Shown: piece after piece, positions 1 to 10,404 of the stretch
Numbering within the stretch: the stretch's first letter is position 1
Layout of the letters: each line of letters starts with the position of its first letter
NCBI RefSeq assembly: GCF_026241855.1
Contig: NZ_JAPJDC010000001.1
Coordinates: 2,728,001 to 2,792,000, forward strand
Direction of reading: 5' to 3'
Length of the DNA stretch: 64,000 nt
Source of the DNA: Curtobacterium flaccumfaciens pv. betae
Lineage (GTDB): Bacteria > Actinomycetota > Actinomycetes > Actinomycetales > Microbacteriaceae
Program-made: the position numbers and the translations under genes
The notes under the pieces: model-generated
Seen by the model: the letters and a program-made list of their open reading frames with translations, nothing else
Told to the model about the DNA's origin: nothing
Database searches by the model: none

Positions 1-1
1 C

Positions 2-223
2 GGTTCCACCGCCGACGACGTGCGCGCGGCGTACCCCGGGCTCGAGAAGACGATCGACACGTGGGAGCCACCGATCGGCGGTTACCGCGAGTACGTGGCA
101 CCGACCACGGATGGCCACTGGCTGCACTTCGACACCACGGGTGGCGCTTCCGGCGCTGAGGACATCGTCACGACGATCGTCATCAACGACACGAAGGCGG
201 CAACGCAGGACGTCTGCCGCTGA
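2..223 (+). CDS. 3' end of an unknown, probably exported protein
   Basis: The window opens inside this reading frame, so only the last 73 residues are visible and the start is missing. The visible part has no cysteine except one near the end (DVCR). It reads as a small beta-rich domain (GHWLHFDT, VTTIVIN) of the sort found at the C terminus of actinobacterial lipoproteins that measure a GST-x-DDV repeat-like motif, but I do not recognise a named family. It converges on sufU with a palindromic terminator-like repeat between them. The function is unknown. Confidence 0.55.
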   Translation, partial: GSTADDVRAAYPGLEKTIDTWEPPIGGYREYVAPTTDGHWLHFDTTGGASGAEDIVTTIVINDTKAATQDVCR

Positions 224-235
224 CCGTGCTGCGGA

Positions 236-271
236 CGGGAGGCGCGGGGCGGGCCCGCAACGGGCCTCCCG
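236..271. terminator. GC-rich hairpin of the dispersed GGAGGC family, convergent gap
   Basis: CGGGAGGC at 236-243 pairs with GCCTCCCG at 264-271 around a GC-rich loop. It sits between two convergent genes, so it could end transcription from both sides. It is one member of a palindrome family that recurs at 13331, 17803, 30701, 33771, 36273 and 49775. Confidence 0.6.
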
Positions 272-307
272 ACTGTCGGGTGCTCGCGATCGCGAGCCGC
301 ACCCGGG

Positions 308-2181
<1,874 letters not shown>

Positions 2182-2394
2182 CTACTCGTTGCCGATCTTC
2201 TTGTCCGCAGCGTCGCGGGCACCGTCGATCTTGTCGTCGTACTTGCCGCCCGTGGCCTTCTTGACCGCGTCGGCCACGCCGCCGAGCACCTTGTCGCTGA
2301 CGCCCTCGGCCTTCTCGCTCTTCAGGGCGTCCTGGACCTTGCCGTCCTTCAGGAACTCCTGGGCCTTCTTCGTGATGTCGTCGAACCCCGCCAT
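2182..2394 (-). CDS. Small MT0933/Rv0909-like putative antitoxin
   Basis: A 70-residue, lysine- and aspartate-rich, helix-forming protein (MAGFDDITKKAQEFLKDGKV... GGKYDDKIDGARDAADKKIG). The pattern GGKY-x-DKID-x-A-x-D-A resembles the MT0933/Rv0909 family annotated as putative antitoxins; CsbD-like stress proteins look similar and are the main alternative. GAGGAG precedes the ATG at 2394. No toxin-like gene is next to it, so a toxin-antitoxin role is unproven. It is transcribed alone, with a hairpin terminator downstream. Confidence 0.7.
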   Translation of the reverse strand: MAGFDDITKKAQEFLKDGKVQDALKSEKAEGVSDKVLGGVADAVKKATGGKYDDKIDGARDAADKKIGNE

Positions 2395-2489
2395 CGGCTG
2401 CTCCTCGTCTCGGTGCGGAGCCCGTCGCTCCGTCCTGGCGCCGACAGTAGGCCGCCGGACAGCCGTCCGTACCGGAACGCTCGGGGTCT

Positions 2490-3773
2490 TCACACCATCT
2501 GTGCGCTGCGGCGGCGGGCGAGCACGTACCCGACGGCGACCGCGCCGGACACCGCGAGCAACGAGGGCACGAGGATGTCGGTGCCCTGCTGGGTGAACTC
2601 GACGACGAGCACGAGGGCGGTGAACGGCGCCCGCATGGTGGTGGCGAGGAAGGCCGCCGCACCGACGAAGGCGAAGGCCGCCAGACTCGGACCGTCGGCC
2701 GGCCACAGCAGCAGCCACGCACCGCCCAGGCCGCCGCCGATCGCCGAACCGATCGCGATCGACGGGGTCAGCGTGCCACCGACCGCACCGGCCCCGATGG
2801 TGGCCGAGGTGGTCACGGTCCGCAGGACAGCGAGCAGCAGCAGGAGCACGATCGGCGAGAGGCCGGCGAACGAGGCGTCGTCGAGCGTGGTGTTCATCGC
2901 GACGAGACCGAGCGCCCGACCGTTGCCGAGGATCTCCGGGAACGGGATCGCGATGAGCCCGACCATCGCGAAGACCACCGGCAGCACGACGAGCAGGTGC
3001 CAGCCCTTCGGGGCGATGCCCTGCAGCCGGTTGGTCAGCTTGACGAACCCGACCCCGGCGAGGCCCAGCACGGGTCCCACGACGACCGCCCAGACGAGCA
3101 GCGACGGCGAGAGGTGCATCGCGGGCACGTGGTACAGCACCTCGTCCGGGATCACGAGCCGGGCGGTGATGGCGGCGACGGCACTCGTGGCGAAGGCGGG
3201 CAGGGCGGTCGCGAAGCTGATCTCCCCGAGCAGGACCTCGACCGCGAACAGCGCACCACCGAGGGGCACGTCGTACACGGCGGCGAGGCCGGCTGCAGCA
3301 CCGCAGGCGACGAGGATCTTCGTCTCGCGTGCGGTCAGCCCCGCACGACGGGTGACGAGCTGGGCGAGCCAGGCCCCGACCTCGCGCGGCGCCACCTCTT
3401 TGCCGATGGACGCGCCGAGCCCCACGGCCAGGATCTGGATACCGGCGTTCGCGAGCGTCGCCAGGGCCGGCATCCGCTTGCCGTCGACGGCCGCGGTGAC
3501 CGAGACGATCGAGCGCCCCCACCGACGGAGCGCCCACCAGGCGAACCCGGTCAGGACGCCGGCCGCGGTGAGCGCGATGAACCGGTTCAGCCCGGACGGT
3601 GCGTCGGCGGCCTCGAGGTGCCCGCCGAACCCGTACCCGAAGGCGACGAACTGGATGAGCTGGAGCGCGAGCCAGACCGCGATGCCGGCGATGCCGCCGG
3701 AGACGCCCACCAGGGCGGTGACGACGGCGAGCTTGAGGGCCCAGACCGGGGTCGCGTGTCCGGAGTGCGGCAT
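2490..3773 (-). CDS. ClC-family chloride channel/transporter
   Basis: A 427-residue integral membrane protein with the long hydrophobic helices of the ClC family and no C-terminal CBS domains. The gating glutamate appears to be kept in GASIGKEVAPRE, where canonical members read GKEGP. The other ion-binding motifs are also altered: GKRMP replaces GSGIP, and GGTLTP replaces GxFxP. It therefore belongs to a divergent subgroup whose ion selectivity cannot be assumed to be chloride. The start chosen is ATG at 3773 (MPHSGHATP); an upstream extension would be proline- and arginine-rich and unlike a transporter N terminus. Confidence 0.85.
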   Translation of the reverse strand: MPHSGHATPVWALKLAVVTALVGVSGGIAGIAVWLALQLIQFVAFGYGFGGHLEAADAPSGLNRFIALTAAGVLTGFAWWALRRWGRSIVSVTAAVDGKRMPALATLANAGIQILAVGLGASIGKEVAPREVGAWLAQLVTRRAGLTARETKILVACGAAAGLAAVYDVPLGGALFAVEVLLGEISFATALPAFATSAVAAITARLVIPDEVLYHVPAMHLSPSLLVWAVVVGPVLGLAGVGFVKLTNRLQGIAPKGWHLLVVLPVVFAMVGLIAIPFPEILGNGRALGLVAMNTTLDDASFAGLSPIVLLLLLAVLRTVTTSATIGAGAVGGTLTPSIAIGSAIGGGLGGAWLLLWPADGPSLAAFAFVGAAAFLATTMRAPFTALVLVVEFTQQGTDILVPSLLAVSGAVAVGYVLARRRSAQMV

Positions 3774-3872
3774 GACCGGAAGCCTAACGGGCTGGACGCA
3801 CCCGATGACGGACCGCGACGGGCCGCCGGACGCGGGACGGGCCTCCAGGCCGGGAGCCCCGACCACCCGCCG

Positions 3873-5984
3873 TCAAACGGCCGTCACCCGGAACGGCACC
3901 ACGCAGTCGGCCGGCATGAGCGGCGGCTGCAGGCCGACGGTGCCGAGCACCCGGCCGCTGAACACCCGCGGGCCGGACCACCAGTCCGGTCGCACCAGGT
4001 CGTGGCCGTCGCCGATGACCACCGGGTCGACGCGGTACGCCGTGTCGGGGTCGAGGTCGCGGAAGGTGACCCGGCCGGTGCCGGAGACCTCGGAGCGGCC
4101 GATGCCGGCGAGGAAGAAGACGGCCTGCTGCCGGTCCGGCGCGACCGCGCCGTACACGAGCCGCGCGTCGTCGACCTCGTCGGACCGCACCAGGTCACCG
4201 CCGTGCAGGAGCGGGCGGAGCTCGCGGTACAGCGCGATCCACTCGGTGAGCGCCGCGGACTCGTCGGCGGTCGCGCCGGCCAGGTCCCACTCGATGCCGA
4301 GGTGGCCGACCAGGGCGGTGCCGGCACGGAAGGCGAGGTCGTGGACGCGACCGGTCGTGTGGTTCCGGCCGCTCGCGATGTGCGACCCGAGCAGCTCCGG
4401 CGGCAGGAGCTGCTGCGTCCACTGGTGCATCTGCTGGCGCTCGAGCGGGTCGATGTCGTCGGACACCCACACCCGCGCGGTGTGCTCGATGACGCCGAGG
4501 TCGACCCGACCGCCACCCGACGAGCACGACTCGATCTCCAGGGACGGGAACCGCTCGCCGAGCGTCGCCATCAACCGGTACGCGGCGAGGGTCTGCTCGT
4601 GGACCGCTGCGCCGCAGCCCGGGAACCCCGCCTCGACGAGGTCGCGGTTGTGGTCCCACTTCACGGCGTCGACCGCGTACTCGCCGATGATCGCCGTCAT
4701 CCGTTCGAGCACGTGGTCGAAGGCCTCGGGGATCGCCAGGTTGAGCACCTGCTGGTCGCGGGAACGCGCGGGCAGCCGACCGTCGGCCTGCAGGATCCAC
4801 TCCGGGTGGGCGCGGGCGAGGTCGCTGTCCTCGTTCACCATCTCGGGTTCGAACCACAGGCCGAACTCCATGCCGAGCGCACGGACGCGGTCGACCAGGG
4901 GGCCGAGTCCGTCCGGCCAGACCTCCTCGTCGACGTACCAGTCACCGAGGCCGGCGTGGTCGTCGCGGCGGCCGCGGAACCAGCCGTCGTCGAGCACGTA
5001 GCGTTCGACGCCGAGGGCTGCGGCACGCTCGGCGAGGTCGACGAGGCGGGCCAGGTCGTGGTCGAAGTACACGGCCTCCCACACGTTGATCGTCATCGGG
5101 CGGGGCGTCGTCGGGTGCTGCGGGCGGCTCCGGAGCCAGCGGTGGAACCGTCGGGCCTGGTCGTCGAGGCCGTCACCGTGGGCGAAGTACACCCACGGCC
5201 CCTCGTACGTGGCACCGGTGTCGAGCCGGACCTCGCCGGGCAGCAGGAGTTCGCCGCCGCCGATGACCTGGCGGCCGGTGGCGAGGCGTTCGGCGTGGTG
5301 CCGGTGGTTGCCGCTCCAGGCGGTGTGGACGCCCCAGACCTGGCCGTGCGCGAAGCCGAAGCCCGGCTCCCCCACCGTCAGCACGGTCGCGGCGTCGGTG
5401 CCGGTGCGGCCCTTCCGTCCCTCGCGCTGGTGGGTCCCCACGACGAGTTCGCGGCGCTGCGGGGTCCGCTCCTTGCCCCAGCGGCCGGCGAAGTCCAGGA
5501 TCTCGCGGGCCCCCGACGGGATCGGCATCGCGAGCGTCAGGTCGTCGACGGTGTAGACGCCGTCGGCGGTGTTCGTCACGCCCGCGCGGGCCCGCACGAG
5601 CCCGGAACCGAGCATCTCGATCGTCACCCGGACGGTGAGCCCGGCAACCGTGTCCTCGGCGTCGGCGGTGACCGCGGAGTCGGTGACCGCGAGCGACGTC
5701 ACCGTGAGCGCCGGCGACCAGTCGGCGCCGTCACGGTGCCCGGCGAGCCCCGGACGACCGCTCCAGCCCCGGTGCGGCTCGGGCAGCACCGACAGGCGGA
5801 CCGGGTCGTCCATCTCGTTCGGTGCGACGGGCGCGACGTCGGCGTCGGCGAGGGCCGTCAGCGCCTCGGTGTCGAGCGGTCCGAGTGCAGCTCCCCAGTG
5901 CACGACGGCGGGGAGCGCGTCGTCGCGGCAGTCCAGGACGAGCGAGACGCCACCGGCGGTCAGGTGGACGAGTTCGTGCGGCAT
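3873..5984 (-). CDS. GH36 alpha-galactosidase
   Basis: A 703-residue glycoside hydrolase of family 36, expected to release terminal alpha-galactose from raffinose- or melibiose-type sugars. Hallmarks are the nucleophile motif KWDHNRD near residue 444, the ESCSSGGGR substrate-binding motif, and the acid/base motif SDDIDPLERQ near residue 508. There is an N-terminal beta-sandwich and no signal peptide, so it should act in the cytoplasm. Length is normal for bacterial GH36. ATG at 5984 (MPHELVHL) has GGAG upstream and is preferred over a GTG 27 bases earlier. No sugar transporter is beside it, so it looks like a stand-alone gene. Confidence 0.93.
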   Translation of the reverse strand: MPHELVHLTAGGVSLVLDCRDDALPAVVHWGAALGPLDTEALTALADADVAPVAPNEMDDPVRLSVLPEPHRGWSGRPGLAGHRDGADWSPALTVTSLAVTDSAVTADAEDTVAGLTVRVTIEMLGSGLVRARAGVTNTADGVYTVDDLTLAMPIPSGAREILDFAGRWGKERTPQRRELVVGTHQREGRKGRTGTDAATVLTVGEPGFGFAHGQVWGVHTAWSGNHRHHAERLATGRQVIGGGELLLPGEVRLDTGATYEGPWVYFAHGDGLDDQARRFHRWLRSRPQHPTTPRPMTINVWEAVYFDHDLARLVDLAERAAALGVERYVLDDGWFRGRRDDHAGLGDWYVDEEVWPDGLGPLVDRVRALGMEFGLWFEPEMVNEDSDLARAHPEWILQADGRLPARSRDQQVLNLAIPEAFDHVLERMTAIIGEYAVDAVKWDHNRDLVEAGFPGCGAAVHEQTLAAYRLMATLGERFPSLEIESCSSGGGRVDLGVIEHTARVWVSDDIDPLERQQMHQWTQQLLPPELLGSHIASGRNHTTGRVHDLAFRAGTALVGHLGIEWDLAGATADESAALTEWIALYRELRPLLHGGDLVRSDEVDDARLVYGAVAPDRQQAVFFLAGIGRSEVSGTGRVTFRDLDPDTAYRVDPVVIGDGHDLVRPDWWSGPRVFSGRVLGTVGLQPPLMPADCVVPFRVTAV

Positions 5985-6049
5985 GCGGGGCTCCAGTCGG
6001 CGTCGTTGCACGTCAGAGCTTTCCGGTCCGGAGCCGTCCGCTGCAAATC

Positions 6050-6108
6050 CGGTTGCGGCGCGGCTCCGGTTGCGGCTCAGGTTGCGGCTCAGGTCGCGGC
6101 GCGGCTCA
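6050..6108. repeat. Short tandem repeat GGTTGCGGCTCA downstream of corA
   Basis: About four to five imperfect copies of a 12-base unit (GGTTGCGGCTCA and variants) occupy the gap between the alpha-galactosidase start and the corA stop, running up to the corA stop codon. Confidence 0.6.
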
Positions 6109-7089
6109 GAACCAGCGCTTGACCTTGAACACCACGTAGAGGATCGCGGCGAACAGGACCATCGCGACGATCGACAGCGGGTACCCCCACGTCCAGCCGA
6201 GTTCGGGCATGTGCGTGAAGTTCATCCCGTAGATCGCGGCGATGAGCGTCGGCGCGAACAGGATCGCAGCCCAGCCGGAGATCTTCTTCGTGTCGTCGTT
6301 CTGCTTCTGCGCCGCCAGGGTCGAGTCGACGGTCAGGGCGTTCTGCAGCAGCTGCCGGAACGTGTCGAGGCGCTCCACCACCCGGATCGCGTGGTCGAGG
6401 ACGTCGCGGAACCGCCGCTGCATCTCGATCGGCAGGTGGTACTTCTCGGCGCCGCGGTGCAGGTTCTCGATCATGTAGACGAGTGGACGCGCCGCACGCT
6501 GGAAGTCGACGACCTCGCCGAACAGCTCGTACACGCGCCGGGACACCCCGGCCTCGCCCGAGAACAGCTGGTCCTCGATCTGGTTGATGTCCTCTTCGAG
6601 TCCGTCGATCACCGGCACGTAGCCGTCGACGATGGAGTCCATCAGCGCCCAGAGCTGCGCCTGCGGGCCGACGGTCACCAGCCCGGGCTTGCCGCTCAAC
6701 CGCTGCAGCGCCCGGGGAACGGTCTGCTTGCCGCGGGGGTCGGCCTTCACGACGGCGAGGAAGAAGGTCTCACCGACGAAGGCGTGCACCTCGCCGAACG
6801 CCACCTCTTCCTGCTGGTCGTTGTACAGCGCCGGCTTGAGCACCACGAACAGCGTCGAGCCGTAGCGCTCGAGCTTCGGTCGCTGGTGCCCCTCGGCGGA
6901 GTCCTCGACCGCGAGTTCGTGCAGGCCGAGGGCGACCGCGACGTCGCCGAGTTCCTCGGCGTCGGGCTGGTGCAGGACGATGCACGCGCTGGCGCCCTGC
7001 TCGTCGAGCATCCGGAAGGTGTCGTCGAGGGACGGACTCGCGATCGGGGCGATCCGGTCGATGTAGACGGTGTTCAGTTCGACGCTCAC
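6106..7089 (-). CDS. corA: CorA-type magnesium/cobalt channel
   Basis: A 327-residue protein with a large charged cytoplasmic N-terminal domain, a long helical stalk and two C-terminal membrane helices. The signature loop YGMNFTHMPELGW between the two helices is the GMN motif of the CorA family, which moves divalent cations, chiefly magnesium, into the cell. The length is typical. Translation probably begins at GTG 7089 (VSVELNTVYIDR), since no in-frame ATG lies near it. The gene is monocistronic and divergent from the TspO-like gene. Confidence 0.92.
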   Translation of the reverse strand: MSVELNTVYIDRIAPIASPSLDDTFRMLDEQGASACIVLHQPDAEELGDVAVALGLHELAVEDSAEGHQRPKLERYGSTLFVVLKPALYNDQQEEVAFGEVHAFVGETFFLAVVKADPRGKQTVPRALQRLSGKPGLVTVGPQAQLWALMDSIVDGYVPVIDGLEEDINQIEDQLFSGEAGVSRRVYELFGEVVDFQRAARPLVYMIENLHRGAEKYHLPIEMQRRFRDVLDHAIRVVERLDTFRQLLQNALTVDSTLAAQKQNDDTKKISGWAAILFAPTLIAAIYGMNFTHMPELGWTWGYPLSIVAMVLFAAILYVVFKVKRWF

Positions 7090-7242
7090 GCGCCCACCGT
7101 ACGCAGGGTGGCCGGTCTCCGGCATGGAGGCCCGTGGCACGCCCGCCGTGCGCCCCGCGTCCTGCCTGAACGCGCGCTGCACGACCGGCGGCACCGGCCG
7201 CCTACGGTGCAGGTCATCAGCATGCTGACGAAAGGGACTGTC

Positions 7243-8052
7243 ATGAAGAGGATCTGGAAGCGCATCGCGGTGGCCGTGAGCGCGGTCGTCGCCGTCATCG
7301 GCGCGTACGTCGGGTCGGGCGCCGCCGGTGGGACGCCCATCCAGGACGCCGCCGGTGGCGCACTGTCGGCGTCCTCCACCGCGATCGCCCCGGACGGCCC
7401 GGCCTTCTCGATCTGGAGTGTCGTCTACGCCGGGCTCATCGGCTACGCGGTGCTGCAGCTCTTCCGCACCGCGAACGACGAGCGGCACGAGCGGCTGGTG
7501 GTGCCGGCGGCGCTCTCCCTGCTGCTCAACGCCGCGTGGATCCTGTCCGTGCAGTTCGGGTTCCTGTGGGCGAGCGAGCCGATCATCGTCGCACTGCTCG
7601 TCGTGCTGATCTGGACGTTCACGATCCTGCGCCGGACCCCGTCCCGCGGGGTCGTCGAGGCGATCCTGACCGACGGCACCTTCGGGCTGTACCTCGGGTG
7701 GGTCTGCGTCGCGACGGCCGCCAACACCGCTGCGGTGCTGACGGCGGCGGGCTTCCGGGGCTTCGGACTCGGGCAGGACCCGTGGGGTGTGGTCGTCGCC
7801 GCGGTGGCCGGGCTCGTCGGGGTCCTCATCGCGCTGTGGGGCCGGGGACGCCTGGCGCCGATGGCCTCGGTCGCGTGGGGTCTGGCGTGGGTCGCCGTGG
7901 CCCGCTTCGAGGGGCCGCTCGTCTCCGTGCCGACGGCGGTGGCGGCCGTGGTGGCTGCGGCGGCCGTGGTCGTCGTGACCGTCGTGGTTCGTGCCCGCGC
8001 CGGCTGGGTCGGCGGGCGTGCCGGTCGGGCGGCGGCACCGGTGGCGGCCTGA
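7243..8052 (+). CDS. TspO-like (tryptophan-rich sensory) membrane protein
   Basis: A 269-residue multi-pass membrane protein. Motifs such as AFSIWSVVYAGLIGYAV, LNAAWILSVQFG and DGTFGLYLGWVCVATAANTAA resemble the long actinobacterial proteins annotated as tryptophan-rich sensory proteins, distant relatives of TspO/MBR. The physiological ligand is unknown. ATG at 7243 has AAAGGGA five bases upstream; an ATG 21 bases earlier is possible. The alanine- and valine-rich C terminus is probably one more helix. It ends at a strong hairpin shared with ald. Confidence 0.72.
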   Translation: MKRIWKRIAVAVSAVVAVIGAYVGSGAAGGTPIQDAAGGALSASSTAIAPDGPAFSIWSVVYAGLIGYAVLQLFRTANDERHERLVVPAALSLLLNAAWILSVQFGFLWASEPIIVALLVVLIWTFTILRRTPSRGVVEAILTDGTFGLYLGWVCVATAANTAAVLTAAGFRGFGLGQDPWGVVVAAVAGLVGVLIALWGRGRLAPMASVAWGLAWVAVARFEGPLVSVPTAVAAVVAAAAVVVVTVVVRARAGWVGGRAGRAAAPVAA

Positions 8053-8074
8053 TGCGCGTGGTCTTGCGCGTCGT

Positions 8075-8132
8075 TTCGCGCTGAGCGACACCTCACGCGG
8101 CCGCTGGCCCGTGAGGTGTCGCTCAGCGCGAA
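8075..8132. terminator. Bidirectional terminator, perfect 23-base arms
   Basis: TTCGCGCTGAGCGACACC... at 8075-8097 is perfectly complementary to 8110-8132, with a 12-base loop. It lies between the convergent TspO-like and ald genes and could stop both transcripts. Confidence 0.8.
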
Positions 8133-8145
8133 GACTCGCGCGGCC

Positions 8146-9255
8146 TCAGCGCGACGACTCGGCGGACGCCACCAGGCCGTGCGCGGCGGCGACCGCGACG
8201 TTCGTGACCCGGCCGGCGTGCACGTTCAGGCCGGCGGCGAGTGCGGGGTCGGCCTCGAGCGCGGCCTCCCAGCCACGGTCGGCGATCGCGACGGCGTAGG
8301 GCAGCGTCGCGTTCGTCAGCGAGATCGTGCTCGTGCGCGGGACGGCCCCGGGCATGTTCGCCACGCAGTAGTACACGGTGTCGTGCACGGCGAACGTGGG
8401 GTCGTCGTGCGTGGTCGGGTGGGAGCCCTCGAAGCAGCCGCCCTGGTCGATCGCGATGTCGACCAGCACCGAGCCCGGCCGCATGTCGGCGACCATCGCG
8501 TCGGTGACGAGCTTCGGCGCGGACGCCCCGGGGATGAGCACGGAGCCGATCACCAGGTCGGCATCGCGCAGGGCCTCGGCGATGGCGTGCGCCGACGAGC
8601 GCAGGGTCGTGACGCGGCCGTCGAACCGGGCGTCCAGGGCCCGGAGCCGCGGCAGGCTGATGTCGAACACGGTGACGTCGGCGCCCATGCCGAGCGCCAT
8701 CGTCGCGGCGTGTTCCCCTGCGACGCCGCCGCCGATGACGACCACGCGGCCCTTCGGCGTGCCGGGGACCCCGCCGAGCAGCAGCCCGCGCCCACCGTTC
8801 GTGCGCATCAGGTGGAACGCGCCGACCTGGGCGGACAGTCGCCCGGCGACCTCGGACATCGGCGACAGCAGGGGCAGCGAGCGGTCCGGCAGCTGCACGG
8901 TCTCGTAGGCGATCGCCGTCGCGCCCGAGTCGATGAGCGCGTCGGTCAGCGGTCGGTCGGCGGCGAGGTGCAGGTAGGTGAAGAGCACCTGGCCCGGCCG
9001 GATCATCGGGTACTCCGACGCGACCGGCTCCTTCACCTTGAGGATCAGCTCGGCGCGCTCCCACACCTCGGCCGCGGTGTCGACGATCGTGGCGCCGGCG
9101 GTGCGGTACTCGTCGTCGGTGAAGGCCGAACCGGACCCGGCACCGGCCTGCACCAGCACCTGGTGTCCGTGCGACCCGAGCTCGGCGACGCCGGCCGGAG
9201 TGGCGGCGACGCGGTACTCGTTGTTCTTGATCTCGGTGGGGACGCTGATGCGCAT
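8146..9255 (-). CDS. ald: Alanine dehydrogenase
   Basis: A 369-residue NAD-dependent enzyme that interconverts L-alanine and pyruvate plus ammonia. The N terminus MRISVPTEIKNNEYRVAATPAG and the later RTNGGRGLLLGGVPGTPKG and GGGVAGEHAA (Rossmann) segments are diagnostic, and the length is that of the family. ATG at 9255 has GAAGGAG five bases upstream. An AraC-type regulator lies upstream on the same strand and could control it, but that is only inferred from position. Confidence 0.95.
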   Translation of the reverse strand: MRISVPTEIKNNEYRVAATPAGVAELGSHGHQVLVQAGAGSGSAFTDDEYRTAGATIVDTAAEVWERAELILKVKEPVASEYPMIRPGQVLFTYLHLAADRPLTDALIDSGATAIAYETVQLPDRSLPLLSPMSEVAGRLSAQVGAFHLMRTNGGRGLLLGGVPGTPKGRVVVIGGGVAGEHAATMALGMGADVTVFDISLPRLRALDARFDGRVTTLRSSAHAIAEALRDADLVIGSVLIPGASAPKLVTDAMVADMRPGSVLVDIAIDQGGCFEGSHPTTHDDPTFAVHDTVYYCVANMPGAVPRTSTISLTNATLPYAVAIADRGWEAALEADPALAAGLNVHAGRVTNVAVAAAHGLVASAESSR

Positions 9256-9396
9256 GCTGACTCCTTCGTGGGCGGTGCGTTCGTCCCGTCCATTGAGCAC
9301 CGGATTCGCCCACAGCAGCGCTGAGCCGAACATCCGGACAGTGGCAACGCGATCCGTGTCACGAGATTCGGCGGAACGGTCCGCAGGAGCAGTCGG

Positions 9397-10356
9397 TCAG
9401 TGCCCGCGCAGCGACTCGCTCGGCAGCTCCCCGAAACGGCTGCGGTAGGTCGCCGAGAAGCGCCCGAGGTGCCCGAAGCCCCACGTGCGCGCGATCTCGG
9501 CCACCGTCGTCTCGTCCAGCCCACTGCCGACCAGGTCGGTCCGGGCGCCGTCGAGTCGCACGCCGCGCAGGAGTTCCCCCGGCGTCTGGTCGAGGTGCCG
9601 ACGGAGGGACTGCTGCAGCCCGCGCGGGCTGAGCCCCGCCGCCGCCGCGATCTCCGGGGTGCCGATCGCTTCGCGCGCGTGCTCGTGCACGAACTCGAGC
9701 GCCCGGCGCAGGCGGTCGTGCTCCGGGCCGCTGCCGGACACCGACGCACGCCACTTGTTGCGCTGCGGGAACGCCCGGATCGCCGCGGTCGCGAAGGCCT
9801 CGGCGATGTCGTGCTGCACCACCGGGCTCATCGACCGATCGACGTCGAGCCACGTGGCCGAGTACTTCCGCACGACCGACCGCCACAGCGCGATGCCGTC
9901 GGCCGTCGGGCGGCGCATCGGCTCGAAGGCGAAGTCGTCGTCGCCGGCCACGGCACGGACGAAGTCGCGGTCCAGGTGCACCAGGTTCAGGGCGATGTCG
10001 CGGTGGTGCAGCGCGTACGGCTCGGCGAAGGGCAGCACGACTGGCACCCCGGCCTCGAGCTCGTACGTCTCGCCGCCCGAGGTGATCCGGCTCGAGCCGC
10101 TCCGCATCCAGGCGACGAGGAACTCGTCGTCGACCTGGCTCTCGCTCCGCAGGTCCACCATGAACCGTGACGAGCGCAGGGACATCCGCTCGTCACCGAC
10201 GCCGGCGAAGTCCCAGTGGGCGTTCTCGTGGGTGCGACGGACCAGTGGTGCACGGAAGTCGTAGTCGCCCGTGAAGAACGCGAGCGCCTGGTCGACGTCG
10301 CTGCCGACCATCCGCCGGAAGTACCGCTGACCGGGCTGTTCGAGAGAAAGCACCAT
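9397..10356 (-). CDS. AraC-family transcriptional regulator
   Basis: A 319-residue regulator. The C-terminal 100 residues contain the two helix-turn-helix motifs of the AraC/XylS family (GTPEIAAAAGLSPRGLQQSLRRHLDQTPGELL and VAEIARTWGFGHLGRFSATYRSRFGELPSE). The N-terminal 200 residues form an AraC-binding-like (cupin-type) domain that may be dimeric and ligand-binding. The inducer is unknown. It is encoded in the same direction as ald, 141 bases upstream of it, without an obvious terminator between them. The start is ATG at 10356, with no strong ribosome site visible. Confidence 0.85.
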   Translation of the reverse strand: MVLSLEQPGQRYFRRMVGSDVDQALAFFTGDYDFRAPLVRRTHENAHWDFAGVGDERMSLRSSRFMVDLRSESQVDDEFLVAWMRSGSSRITSGGETYELEAGVPVVLPFAEPYALHHRDIALNLVHLDRDFVRAVAGDDDFAFEPMRRPTADGIALWRSVVRKYSATWLDVDRSMSPVVQHDIAEAFATAAIRAFPQRNKWRASVSGSGPEHDRLRRALEFVHEHAREAIGTPEIAAAAGLSPRGLQQSLRRHLDQTPGELLRGVRLDGARTDLVGSGLDETTVAEIARTWGFGHLGRFSATYRSRFGELPSESLRGH

Positions 10357-10404
10357 GGTCGAGAACCTACGACGGACCACCGACAAACTGCGTCAGGTCC
10401 TGAC

